DNA of 64,000 bases, from assembly GCA_034766995.1 (NCBI GenBank), contig CM068319.1:19529922-19593921 (forward strand), given 5' to 3'. The stretch is from Acanthacorydalis orientalis. Taxonomy: Eukaryota > Arthropoda > Insecta > Megaloptera > Corydalidae. The notes beneath the pieces are model-generated. The model saw only the letters and a list, made by a program, of their open reading frames with translations, searched no databases and had not been told where the DNA came from. The translations under genes were made by a program, and so were the position numbers. Below, in pieces: positions 1-11,187 of the stretch. Position 1 is the stretch's first letter. Each line of letters opens with the position of its first letter.

Positions 1-151
1 TTATTAATTATTTCAAATTTTTATACTGGAATCAATTGTATAATGAGTAAAATTGGGCAATTTTTAATCATGACTTCTTAAATTTTATGTTCATGTATTT
101 TAATGTATTTTTATTTTTTAGAGTATCGTTGAGAAGTTGAAATCAATATTT

Positions 152-192
152 GTATATATATATATGTATATATATATATATGTATATATGTA

Positions 193-240
<48 letters not shown>

Positions 241-245
241 CATGT
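152..245. repeat. (TA)n microsatellite interrupted by TGTATA
   Basis: A TA tract in which G replaces A at several steps near the left end. The right half is uninterrupted and ends in TACATACATG. The interruptions suggest an older array still expanding at its right side. Confidence 0.95.
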
Positions 246-488
246 AAACTTCAAAATATGCGTTTTTGATTAATGTGAGTTTTGGTTAATACGATTACAC
301 ACATTCTTACCATTTTTCTATATATGCCCTTTAAAAGTTCCAATAGTATGTTCAATGTGCCAGCGAGTGTTCCAGAACATCATTAATTAATTAGAATTTT
401 TCCATTGGTTTTTCATTTCTACTATGTATGCGGTTTCCAAACGTACAGTACACTCATTGCACGAATATCTAGGTTAGGTTGTATGTAA

Positions 489-491
<3 letters not shown>

Positions 492-542
<51 letters not shown>
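492..542. repeat. (TA)n microsatellite, perfect
   Basis: An uninterrupted TA tract of 51 bp, followed by GTGCACTACATATATAAACG. Perfect tracts of this length are expected to be polymorphic and able to extrude a cruciform. Confidence 0.97.
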
Positions 543-545
<3 letters not shown>

Positions 546-715
546 CACTACATATATAAACGAGTATACATGTTTATGTTCCTATGTATTTATCATCACG
601 ATTATTTGTTTGTTATAATAGTAAATATGTGTTTTGTACTTATAGCTATGTTTATTTGTAGTATGCAATTATAACAAAATCGACAAAACTGTCAATTTGG
701 GTTATATAAATGTAA

Positions 716-716
<1 letters not shown>

Positions 717-771
<55 letters not shown>
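717..771. repeat. (TA)n microsatellite, perfect
   Basis: An uninterrupted TA tract of about 55 bp. It lies directly before the first G+C-richer island. Confidence 0.97.
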
Positions 772-773
<2 letters not shown>

Positions 774-815
774 TTAATCTACAGTGTATGCTAACAAAGC
801 AAAATAGGCAGATAC

Positions 816-1330
816 TCCCTTGAAACGAATGATGTCAATTGGCTTGCGAACGGGTGTATTGTGGATGAATGAACGTGGGGGGTTCGAAGGATGGCTCACT
901 TTAGATAATGAGTAGACGTCAGTTCAATGAATTCTATAGAAAAGGGTCATCGCTATAGAACGTGCAAGACGATGAACAGTAGAGTGTGTACCTAGTACAG
1001 CAAACGGACTGAGATGGACCAGTAATGCTAGTTATAGGAATATGAGACCGCAAGATGGACGCTGATGCTCTACCCTGCGACTGTTTCAGACCGAATGCTG
1101 TGCTACTGACTGACCAACGTTCAAAAAACATGTCGTTAGTGTAATGTTAAGGATAAATGGGGGTGCGCGGTAAAGGATAATCATAGTTTTTCGTTGGTCA
1201 TTTAGATATAACAGCGATTTACGGATGCTTTTGTGGGTTATGGTGTGAATTGTTTTTGTGAGCGTCGACCGCTTTTCCGATGCGGAAATGTTTCGAAACA
1301 AGATTGGTGACCTTTCAAGGTTATTATTTC
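816..1330. promoter_or_regulatory. G+C-richer island 1, putative regulatory element or non-coding exon
   Basis: The composition changes abruptly: the line 961-1020 has 30 G/C in 60, against 7 in 60 for typical flanking lines. The sequence is complex, with no simple repeat. Short overlapping frames are open here on both strands (934-1131 and 1086-1448 on minus, 1258-1506 on plus). They contradict one another and show no recognisable domain, so coding is not supported. A conserved enhancer, a promoter or an untranslated exon would all fit. The regulatory reading is inferred from composition only. Confidence 0.35.
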
Positions 1331-1796
1331 CTGTACATATAGAAATGTATTCTGTATGTAAAGGTTTCCTACATATAGAAACAATATATATCGGATACAC
1401 ATACCATTCACAGCAAGCATGTAAATACGAACATTCGGTCACTATCACTGAATTAAAATTTTATCGGTCTACCAATTTTTATGTATTTTATAAATTACAT
1501 ATCTAGTTAGTACTGTAAACATATCAAAAAAAAAAAGAATTGACATATTTTGGAAACTGAAACTCTAAAAGTTCAATTCAATTTGAAATATATAATTCAT
1601 TATACATACATATAACATTTTTACTAATAATACAAAATACTTAGCTTAGGAATAAGACTCTTTTCAAATATATATTGTATCTAATAACGTATACAAACAC
1701 ATGAAAATAACAAAATGAAAGTAAAATATTTATATTTAAGCGTTCTTTTTCGGATATAAATATTATTTTTCTTTTTTAATACATACATACACACTT

Positions 1797-1855
<59 letters not shown>

Positions 1856-3160
1856 ATGATTTATAAAGGTGCATATGTAACAAATTTTTAATCTAAATTT
1901 TACTTTATATAATATTAACAGATTCTTACATTACCGGCATATATATTTTTGTCATGAAATTATGTATAATTATTAGATTCATCTCATACTTTGAATTGTT
2001 ATTATTTTACATTAATAATAATACAGTAGCTATTCATAACAATAACGTACATTTGTAATTACTAAACAAACAATCACTGTTATAAAATTTTTGAATTTGA
2101 TACTAGTGCATTTATTTTAAAATACTACTATTTTTGCTCTAACTAAAAAAATAACGTTTTTTGTTCAATTATATTTATCTAATTAGTAGTTATTTGTATT
2201 TTTGTATATGTTCCTTATAAAATTTTCTGTTAAATATGGTAAAATATATATTTAGAGATTATTTTTAGGTACTTGAATACAAATAACTTAATATCAATAT
2301 GTTGTTATATGAGGCTACTAAAGCGATACCGAACTAATTATACTTATACTTATTTCTTTTTATATCTACGATTGTTCACATGGTTTTGGTCTGTATAAAT
2401 CATAAAAGGCTTAATTTATGCCATGACTAGTTTCAGCTTTTGTGCCATCTTTAAGTAGCTGTAGATAATTCATTGATAATTATCTAAGGAGTTATCTAGA
2501 GCTACTTGAAAATTACACATGAATAAAAACAAGTCGTGCTAGATAATATGTTGCATGATTTATAAGACCAAAATCACAACGACAATAAATCTGATTATCT
2601 TAGTAAAGTATATTAAAATGTTCATGTTTTTCTAATTATGCCATGATTATCATTTTCAATTTCAGAGAAAAATTATCTCAATTGTTTAAATAATTCTTAT
2701 TGAATAAGAAGATTATTTTCGTTATTTTCTACGATTTAGCATAATACATGATGGAAAGTATTTTCATGTATGTCTTAATACCTATATAAAAGTATATTGT
2801 GCTTTTTCTTCATATGAATTTATTAAAAGTGCTATACCGATAAAATGATATAAATATAAATAAATATATAAATTTCTGATAATTCGTATTTAATTCTAAC
2901 ATAACAAACTTTGTTTCAAAAATAGCATTAAAAATAAATCGATAACATAATAAATCTCTATAACTACTCAAAAAAAGGCTAGAAAATCTTCTAAAAAAAA
3001 TAACGTGCACTATTGTTTAAATCTTAAGTAATTTAAAGTATATGATTGTTTTCTATAAAAAAATAAATATGTGTACATAATATGTGTAGAAGGGGAAACA
3101 GTTAATAATTTAAATTGCTTTAAAACACATATATGTTACAGCGTACTGAAATCATTCAAA
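1331..3160. other. AT-rich non-coding stretch
   Basis: Nothing gene-like was found. It holds one compound CA/TA microsatellite at 1796-1852 and otherwise A+T-rich unique-looking sequence. The longest open frame (2810-3010, minus) is low-complexity and F/Y/I-rich, as expected by chance. Confidence 0.7.
1796..1852. repeat. Compound (CA)n-(TA)n microsatellite
   Basis: About eight CA units run directly into about twenty TA units. The same CA-to-TA boundary recurs at 9084-9140, 18147-18175, 56910-56951 and 60709-60783. Confidence 0.95.
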
Positions 3161-3620
3161 ATGAATTTATTTAATGATTAGTAACAGTCGAGCTTAAAAC
3201 ATGTCCCCGTTGTCAATCAAACATAAAATTAAGCAACGTCGTCTTAAACAACAGATTTTCACATGATAATGTTAATATTTGATATCTGAACGGCTGCTGC
3301 GCTTGCATACACGTATGTAATGATCTGAAGATATAAATTCCGGAACGGCAATTTTACGCCTGACAACGCAAATGTTGGATTATTCAACATAACGACGCAT
3401 GTTACATAACATACGTATATTGTTAAATATGTATTGCATAGGAACACACGTACATATATTTATATATGTGACTGTATGAGTGTACACGTACGGAATTGTT
3501 AATTGGTAATTTGTTAATTGCTGCCGCCGTGTACAGTTAAATAGCTTTGTTACGAGACGTCGTTTTAACAATGCCGTGTGTAATAGCGGAATTACAGTGG
3601 TCTTTATTGTACTATATTTA
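3161..3620. promoter_or_regulatory. G+C-richer island 2 with dyad and TTAATTG cores
   Basis: CpG-bearing complex sequence. TGTACACG at 3481-3488 and its perfect complement CGTGTACA at 3528-3535 bracket a run with repeated TTAATTG and GGTAATT cores. These match the TAAT-type core bound by Antennapedia-class homeodomains. No long open frame with a family motif is present (3259-3447 and 3380-3571 on minus overlap and look random). An enhancer is the favoured reading, by inference only. Confidence 0.35.
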
Positions 3621-3804
3621 ATGTGAAGAGCTACTAAAATTGACGTGCTCTGCGCGTTCTCTTTGTAATCGCAACAATGATTGGTAAATTGATTTATTTT
3701 GTTTAATACGTGCCATGAGATGTTCTATAGCCCATTTATACGTCAATCCACAATTATAAAACATGCGTATTTTGTACACATACACCAACATAAATCCACC
3801 ACTG

Positions 3805-3872
<68 letters not shown>

Positions 3873-4454
3873 CATTTGAAAATACGCTTCAATTGTCCAT
3901 GTAAATAACTCATAAAAATTCAAGCGTATTTAATTATCAATTATAAATATTTCTACTTCAATTTTTATTTCATTCATTGGAAATTAAAGGAAAAAGCTAT
4001 ATTATTACCGTAAAGTTTATGATGAATATTTTAAAGTACATAATATTTTATACGTACTATGTAAAAAAAATGTCTCAAATAATTGAAGCATTAATTTTAA
4101 ATTTTATGTTTCTGAAATGATAATACATATTGAATATAATTTTATTAATTTTACATTCAACGTTAATAAAATTATTGTTAATTTCCTTAAATATTTTCAT
4201 AGAAATATGAATTTCATTGTATATTAAAAATAATTAATGTATTTTTTCTGCAACTAAATTTTATTAAAGAAAAATACCATTTTTTATACACATAAATAAA
4301 AATTAATATAAATATTTTGATATATTTTTCATTTCTTATATACGTTTCTTTCAAGTACTAATTCGAAATATTCTATAGAAATTAAAATAACAATTATATT
4401 TTTTAATTGTTGATGAAAAAAGTATGTGTATTAAAGATGTTTAAAATGAAACTA
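3621..4454. other. AT-rich stretch with (TA)n at 3804-3867
   Basis: Contains one long TA tract with a single CATA interruption, then about 550 bp of very A+T-rich sequence before the first mariner copy. The open frames crossing the tract on both strands (YIYIYI) are translated microsatellite. Confidence 0.7.
3804..3876. repeat. (TA)n microsatellite with one CATA interruption
   Basis: A TA tract with one C at 3821, ending in TACACATACA. It is long enough to create false open frames on both strands. Confidence 0.95.
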
Positions 4455-5020
4455 TTCGGTTGGTAGGATAATAATTGCGGTTTTTGTTTTGCGAATTCTA
4501 AACTTATTTTTTCAATGAAAATCTCATTGTGTTCATGTTAATATCATTTTAAAGCGCTTTTTTCGGCCAGTATTTTTGTATCATCGACTTTGGTTTTATT
4601 ATTAGTTTTGTTTCAAATTGGACTATTTACTTAAAGATGGAAAAAAGCAAATAAGAGTAGTTTTTTTTGTACGACTTCAAAACGGTTTGTAAAGCAGTAG
4701 GAATTATTCGTAAACGATTTTTTTGGCGTGGGCACTGTTAAAGAAAGTACGGTGCAATGGTGGTTCCAAAAATTGTATGCTGGGGATAAGAGCCTTGAAA
4801 ATGAAGAAGATCTCGGGTGTCCTTTTTTGATTCATAACTATCAACTGAAGGCGTTAGTTGAATCAGAACCATGCACAACAATTCGACAAACTTGTACAAA
4901 AATTAGGCGTTAGTCATCCAACAGTTCTGGACCACTTAAAATAGTTATGAAAATCGAAAAAGAGAAAAGTGTATTAGAATTTGAAGATCATAAACCGCAA
5001 TTATTTTTCTACCAACTTAA
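4455..5020 (+). mobile_element. Mariner element copy A, internally deleted, with TA target duplication
   Basis: The left end TTCGGTTGGTAGG and right end CTACCAACTTAA are imperfect inverted repeats of about 29 bp (4455-4484 and 4992-5020). They are flanked on both sides by TA (4453-4454 and 5021-5022), the target duplication of Tc1/mariner elements. The ends, including ATAATTGCGGTTTTTG, are close to those of cecropia-subfamily mariners such as Hsmar1. At 566 bp it is under half the usual length of about 1.3 kb. Only the N-terminal DNA-binding part of the transposase gene remains between the ends, and the catalytic region is missing. Compare copies at 23874, 45481 and 54175. Confidence 0.92.
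4637..4990 (+). pseudogene. Mariner transposase remnant (N-terminal helix-turn-helix part), copy A
   Basis: The reading starts at the ATG at 4637, hits two in-frame stops within eight codons and then shifts frame near 4716. An open segment at 4728-4913 shows the mariner signature VQWWFQK, then the GDKSLENEED stretch and the LKALVESEP...TIRQ region. SHPTVLDHLK is readable further on in another frame. This is the paired-type DNA-binding region, which grips the element's own terminal repeats. Sequence then runs straight into the right terminal repeat, so the DD(34)D catalytic core is absent. It cannot make a functional transposase. Confidence 0.9.
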
Positions 5021-5593
5021 TATTTGAAAATAATTCGAACATCTTCATATAAATATCTATTATATCTTTCATATCTTATATATTTTAAATTTTGTCACTC
5101 ACATTTCGTTTTTGAAATTATAAAGTACAATTTAAATCTTTTTGGGGATTATACAGTAAATTACTGACACTGTTGAAAATAAACCAGTTTATTGTTATCA
5201 AAAGAAACATTTTTATTAAACATTTATTTCTATTTAAGAACTTATAGCGAAACGTATAAACTTAATTTAATTTTATTCATATAATAAAATACGGATCACA
5301 AATAAACTAAGTAAGCGAAAAATCTCACAGTACGCATTTTTCGTACAAAACACTTAAAAGATACATCTTAATACGTTCATTCCACGGTTATTGTTTAAAA
5401 CACTGAAAGACTTCTGTTTCACGAAACGTTAACGACATCGTAATTTCATAAATAATACATTTAAACTTTAATATAGAATGTTAAAGAACGTTTTATTCTC
5501 TTTTGAGTGAAATAAAAGTGCCTGAAGTCAATGAAAATAATTTTCTTCTTTATGTACGTATATATATATATATATATATATTCTCTTTCAAAA

Positions 5594-5631
<38 letters not shown>

Positions 5632-7512
5632 TTTGTAACAAACAACTTTGAACTTTCACTGAAATAAGTAATAATTCCAAGAATTCTTTTACGGCGACAC
5701 TGGTGTATAAAAATCAACTTTTTTAACCAACATATTCCGTTACACTTTTCCCCCATAATTAGATTTTCGGTGGTGTAATGGAAACGAGGACATCTTGTTC
5801 ACAAAGTCAGAAAGTAAATAACACACAACCAATAATGGTAAAGTTTTTTTTATGGCTGTTTCGATTTCGTAAGTGGAGATATATAGTTAAACTTGTCAAA
5901 CTGTCTTTTCCTATAATAAATGTACAGATCGATATCAGGAAATTTTCAATTGAAAACTGATCTTGTTGATTGGTTTTCTATTTACAAAATACTTTTGTTT
6001 AATAAAACTGCTATATTTCGAAATAAATTCGTGTTATGTTTAAATAGAATTTCTGTACAGTTTGATGTATACTCTTTTTAATTTTTACATTAAATGGAAA
6101 ATATTGTTTATTAAAAAGAAAAAAAATAAGTATCCGCTTTATACAATAATATACATTGAGTTTATTAATCATTTTAGGATACTTAAATTATAAAGAAAAT
6201 TATATTTTTAAAAATATTTTTTTACCAAATAGAAGTGTTGTTATTATATATTAACAAATATACCATTCGATGAAATCTAAAAATATTAACAGTTACAAAT
6301 TAATATAATATAGTTTTTGTCACTGTCACTAAATTCATTTTCCCTAATAAATTTTTTACTGTTACAAACCATAAAACTGTTTCTTATCCAAAATGAACAA
6401 TAATTGAAATTAATTCATTTTTTTTGTTATATATATATATATATAGACATTTCGACAGAAATTCCGTCATTTTCTAAACGTTAAAGTATAGAAAAATCTA
6501 AATTTTTCAAGTTGACATTTTCTTATATATGTCAATAATTCTTATGTTTACTTATCTTTCATTAATGCATTTCCAACATTTCACTCTTTACTTAATTATA
6601 TTACTTATAGTTAATACAAAAAAATAACGAAGGACATTTTTATTACTTACTGCCTTGGCCATGAAAAAGCTTATCTAAATCTGCATAAGAAACATTAAAA
6701 ATAATTGATAATAAATTAATGAAACATTTTTGTTAGAAAAATGTATGGGTTGTAGGTTGAGAAAAAAGAATATATTTCAGGAAGGAAAATATCAAATTTG
6801 TGTTACATACTTTATTAAACAAAATTTATACTTTTTCAAATTCATTATTAACATCTACCTAAATAAATAGTTCATAAATTATTTTAGAAATTAGATAAAC
6901 CGCATGTAATTTTTTTAGACCTTTTCTTAAATTAATTTCTAGAAACATGAAATTATCTATTTATTTTTTTTAGTAAAAAAACATACTTTAATCTTTTACT
7001 CTATTAATTATATTTAATATTCTTTTATAGTAATAACTTAAAATATAAGTAAAATTTTGGTTTAAAAACTTTTAGTGCAACAATAAGAAGTGATTAATAA
7101 ACTTCAGTATACAAAAAGCTTCCATTTAATAACAGGTAATTTATAATACCGTTTGTATTTAATTGAAATTAATTTAATAAGTAAGATTTACCATGATTTT
7201 TTAATCCTTATCTATATTTTGATGAAGTCTATATATAGTTTTAGGCTTGTAATAAAAAATAAATAATTAAATATTATGTTTATTTGTGTGACGATAAGTA
7301 CAAAAACTTAATACTACTGAACCGAGTAGCACTAACTTATAATTTTATAAATGTGTTCTTTATTAAGTACTGATTTAAACAAATAAATTTTAATGAGAGT
7401 CTTGCGCTGTATGCTAGGTAAACATAATTATACTTGTTCTAAATTTATTAAAATTACCTGCCACGAGATTAAAATAGTGTTTACTAGATGATATTATCGT
7501 TTATTTAATGAT
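5021..7512. other. AT-rich non-coding stretch
   Basis: About 2.5 kb without a supported gene. Two TA tracts (5557-5582 and 5597-5627) are separated by about 15 bp, and a shorter one lies at 6428-6446. The section 5300-5480 is slightly richer in CG dinucleotides but short. Small frames at 5550-5756 (minus) and 5778-5960 (plus) have no recognisable motif. Confidence 0.65.
5557..5627. repeat. Paired (TA)n tracts split by a short unique spacer
   Basis: Two TA tracts of about 25 and 31 bp flank TTCTCTTTCAAAACTAA. They may be one old array split by mutation or two independent arrays. Confidence 0.9.
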
Positions 7513-7584
7513 GGAAGTATCGCCATAAACAATATAGTAGACCAAACGCTTCTTACGGTCTTTAATATCTTGGTCGATACTTCC
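7513..7584. ncRNA. Pre-miRNA-like imperfect hairpin (unassigned)
   Basis: GGAAGTATCG (7513-7522) pairs perfectly with CGATACTTCC (7575-7584). Pairing continues as CCA with TGG after a one-base bulge, then ATAT with ATAT, then AGACC with GGTCT, closing on a loop of about 13 nt. The result is a 72-nt stem-loop with small internal loops, the size and shape of an animal pre-miRNA. I do not recognise the arm sequences as a known miRNA family. The strand cannot be chosen from sequence. A chance hairpin in AT-rich DNA is possible, although the 10-bp terminal stem is of mixed composition. Confidence 0.35.
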
Positions 7585-8766
7585 TGTTAAGAATTACTAA
7601 ATTATAAAACGTGTATAATTTGAATTTAAATACGTTCTTTATTTATTTACAGAAAAAATATAAGACAAAGTTAAATATAAATTTTCAGTAATATATTTGA
7701 ATCAAATATAAATGTAATAATTTGTACATCATTAGCATTCTAATAAACGTTTCAAAAATGCAGTATGCTGGATATTTAATTATTTCTACGTTCTTTCTTG
7801 AACAAAAAATCAGTATTAAACAAATTAATCTCAAGAGCAAATTCATCTTATCAATTTCGTTACGAAGATGTAATAAATATATTAAAAAAATATTATTCAC
7901 TACAAAAGAATTCCATGATAATATTAAACGAATTTTCTGTCGAAATGACTTAACGCATACTACACATTTTGCCAGGCGAACCGCATACTGAATTTTGTGT
8001 GTTCTGCCTCTTTCCATAATTCATGCTCTAAATTTTTTATGTTTGCGGTTACTTCAAGGCACATTCTGTACATTTGTTACAACGAGAAGATATTTTTTTT
8101 AAATATTTATCGGTATATTCTTTATACAACGAACCAGAAAGAATTGTAATAACTACTATTTTTATTATAATAAACGTGTTTTTTGTTATGAATGGTTCTC
8201 AACAGTTTTGTATATACTTTTATAAACGTAATTAACCTAGTATTAGTTTAAGAAGTAATGCATTTATTTTTTCTCAACTTACAATTGATAATGGAACCTT
8301 TAATATCATAGAAAGATATACTGATAAGAAGAAAATACTAATTAAAAGGTTAAGTTACTTATAAAAATAATATCCTCCAAATAAATGATTTGAAAAAGTT
8401 CACGACATAAGATCGATTTAATATATTAAAGAAGTCGATAAGCTATAATATAAATTTACAATAAATTCAATACAGAACCAAATCGAATTTACTGTATTCG
8501 GTTTGAGAAGATAAATAACAACAAAATAACAAAAAATGAATATGTTCCATATTTTACCAATCCAGTGCTTTTGTTAATAGAACGTTTATCCTTCCTAGAT
8601 CTCGTTTCTTTGCAAGTTTGATATTCGCAAATAGGTGATTGTATATATATATATATACAAACTCGTTCAAGAATTTTTCGCTGGGATGAGAAAAATTTTA
8701 TAAAAGATTCTTTCATTTTTATAAAGATGATCGTTTCATAGTTGAAGTTAATCTGGTACTCGTAGA

Positions 8767-8772
<6 letters not shown>

Positions 8773-8809
<37 letters not shown>
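8773..8809. repeat. (TA)n microsatellite
   Basis: A perfect TA tract of about 36 bp in A+T-rich sequence. Confidence 0.95.
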
Positions 8810-8812
<3 letters not shown>

Positions 8813-9018
8813 AAAAATCGATACGATACTTGTATAATTTTTTATAGAGTTAAAGCTCGAAAAACAGTATGTGAACAGTAAATAAAAGAAAAATGAAAAT
8901 AATTATGAGTACCGATCAAGCTTTTTTAATTAAATTTGTGAACATTCTTACAATTTATTAATTAACAAATTTAAATCTAAAATTACATAGATTCGAGTTT
9001 CGAATTTCTTTGACTTCA

Positions 9019-9083
9019 TATACATATACTATGTATACATATACTATATATACATACGTAGATACACACGCATATACACACAT

Positions 9084-9140
<57 letters not shown>
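9019..9140. repeat. Compound microsatellite: CATATAC variants, (CA)n, (TA)n
   Basis: Two loose repeats of TACATATACTATG lead into CACACG/CATACA variants, then about eight CA units and about twenty TA units. The purity gradient from left to right suggests successive expansion from the TA end. Confidence 0.93.
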
Positions 9141-9142
<2 letters not shown>

Positions 9143-9474
9143 CGTGTTACTTTTTATTTTTTCATTCATTTAATTTTATTATTTGGAATACAATATATAT
9201 ATATATATATATATTCAAACAATATTTATAAACTATGAAAGTTAGCATGTGTATTTAAATGTTAATTTTTTCAAATTTATTAACTTATAATACTTTCGGA
9301 TATATTTACATTACCTAATTACTTTTAAAGCCATTGAATAGACAGTATTTGATTGTACAAAACATCTAACCAAATAAAATACCAATTTTGAAACATAATG
9401 TGTCGTTAAATCACATTACTAAAATTAAGTTTAGACAAAAAAACTTTTTTTAGGTAGTTAAGTTTACGGTGCAA

Positions 9475-9625
9475 TATCAAATTTAGTGAAATTACCTTCA
9501 GCAAAAGCTGAGAAATCCCATTCACGCATTAAATGTGACAACATAGACTTTAGTTGCGGGTTCATGCGTGATACATTACTGCTCTATAGAGCTTTTGGAC
9601 GTTATTTTAACGGGCGTTAAGAATT
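9475..9625. promoter_or_regulatory. Small mixed-composition pocket with short dyads
   Basis: Three palindromic features lie within 120 bp: TCAGC-AAAA-GCTGA near 9499, TCACGCAT (9522-9529) with ATGCGTGA (9564-9571), and the perfect 12-bp palindrome GCTCTATAGAGC (9581-9592). No coding frame is present. A small regulatory element is plausible but unproven. Confidence 0.3.
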
Positions 9626-10101
9626 GAGTTAGATGGTTATAAACATAACACAAACTAGTCAGATAAATTCAATACAAAAAAATATTTTTTATTATGAATT
9701 ATCTCCAAAAAATATTTGCAATATTTAACTCAATACAACATAATTACCTCTTATTTTATTTATACATTTTTTAAAAAAGTTTAAGTACTTCAAATTCATT
9801 AAAAAGTGGTAATAGTACTTAACTTCAATATGTATTCAATATATTATATTCATATTCTTTTCAATTTGATAGAAGAGAAAGTGAATATTCATTTGTGAAG
9901 TATGTTTTTTTCAAAAGAAGCCTATAAATACATCATCAAAGAAACATTCATTTATATTTCACATAAATTGAAGATGTATTACAAATTTGTATAATTATAA
10001 AAGCTCATTGAAATGTAAATAAACGAATAAAAAATGTATTTGCGAATACATCAATTTTTATAAAATTTTTACATACATACCCTATTACACATACATATAA
10101 A

Positions 10102-10142
10102 TGTATATATATATATATATATATATTTGTGTGTGTGTGTGT
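10102..10142. repeat. Compound (TA)n-(GT)n microsatellite
   Basis: TA units pass through TTTGTG into about seven GT units. Same arrangement as 20848-20970 and 28069-28120. Confidence 0.93.
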
Positions 10143-11005
10143 GGGCCTGTGTATGTATTCGATGTATAATCGATAAACCGTTAATAATAGTTAAATTATT
10201 TTCAATAATTTGGAACGATTTTCTATGGGAATATATACTTCAGAAATGGCGTCAATTAATTAAACGCTACTAAACGCGTTTCCAAATAGAATATGACCAA
10301 TTTACAACAGAAAAAGAATGAAATATAAATAAGTCATATTTACTCTTTACAAAATTAAAAAAAAATGAATTTTTGAAGAACGCCCGGGGTACTTTTAATT
10401 GTTTAAAAAATATAGCGAAGCTTATTTTTTTCTTATTTTTATTAATTAAATTCTTTTCTGTATTATTTTCTATAAAGAATTTAAAAAAAACGATATAGGT
10501 AATGGAATTATTGACAATCACACTCTTAAGATATTATTGTAGACAATGAATTATAATCAGAATTAATTAAACTCAACTATTATACAATATAATGTTCAAA
10601 AATGAATTTTTCTTCGTGATTGTGGAACCTTATACATTTTACTTTCAATAAGTGTTTGTGAAAAATAACATGTTTTGTATTAATTTGAGATAATAAAAAA
10701 ATGTTTAGAATGAACTTTTTTTATTTATCATTTGAAATTAATTTTTTTCTATAGAAAGATTTTAATCAATCTAGTTTTTGAAAAAGTGATAGATATGTAA
10801 TCGAAATTTATATATATATATATACATATTTGAATTCAAATAAAATTTAATATTAAAATTATTAAAACTTTGTACGACTTTTAAGTAAATAAGAATTTTC
10901 TACATATTATTTTTTGATGAGCAACTACGGTTTTATTAATATAAATTTAATCCAGTTGATATCATGATCAAAAATATTACATTATTTGGTTAGCATTTCT
11001 AAATT

Positions 11006-11027
11006 CTATATATATATATATATATAT

Positions 11028-11060
<33 letters not shown>
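11006..11060. repeat. (TA)n microsatellite with one CAATAT interruption
   Basis: Two TA tracts of about 22 and 28 bp are joined by CA. Confidence 0.93.
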
Positions 11061-11063
<3 letters not shown>

Positions 11064-11151
11064 CTTAATACTAAATTTTTATTTTTTTATCTCAACGTTT
11101 AATAATTTATATATTTATTTGTAAATTTTATAATAAGTAAATTACACCTGT

Positions 11152-11187
11152 GTATATATATATATAAGGAGAGAGAGAGAGAGAGAA
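11152..11187. repeat. Compound (TA)n-(GA)n microsatellite
   Basis: TA units, then AAGGAGAGAGAGAGAGAG. One of only two GA/CT tracts in the window, the other being 28619-28640. GA runs can bind GAGA-type factors in insects, but length alone does not show function here. Confidence 0.85.

Larger units (their letters stand above)
1..815. other. AT-rich non-coding stretch with three long (TA)n tracts
   Basis: No open frame of note. About a quarter of the stretch is TA microsatellite (152-245, 492-542, 717-771). The remainder is A+T-rich single-copy-looking sequence. A short TAGGTTAGGTT at 470-480 resembles two units of the arthropod telomere repeat but is too short to call. Confidence 0.7.
7585..9474. 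other. AT-rich stretch with a stop-poor pocket and microsatellites
   Basis: At 7685-8017 both strands are unusually open (110 codons on minus, 89 on plus), but neither reading has a recognisable domain. Microsatellites lie at 8640-8658, 8773-8809, 9019-9140 (compound) and 9192-9214. Nothing else supported. Confidence 0.6.

Noticed and set aside
470..480. TAGGTTAGGTT, two units of the arthropod telomere repeat
   Set aside because: Two units are expected by chance and no longer array is present, so it is not evidence of a telomere or fusion point.
882..891. GGTTCGAAGG, a tRNA B-box-like string
   Set aside because: No matching A-box at tRNA spacing and no cloverleaf pairing around it.
1086..1448. 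120-codon minus-strand frame, longest in the window
   Set aside because: No recognisable domain, overlaps a frame on the other strand, and the block is G+C-richer so fewer stops are expected. Kept only as a finding.
3618..3923. 101-codon minus-strand open frame with a YIYIYI core
   Set aside because: The frame is held open by the (TA)n tract at 3804-3876, and the plus strand is open over the same tract for the same reason. No conserved motif lies outside the repeat.
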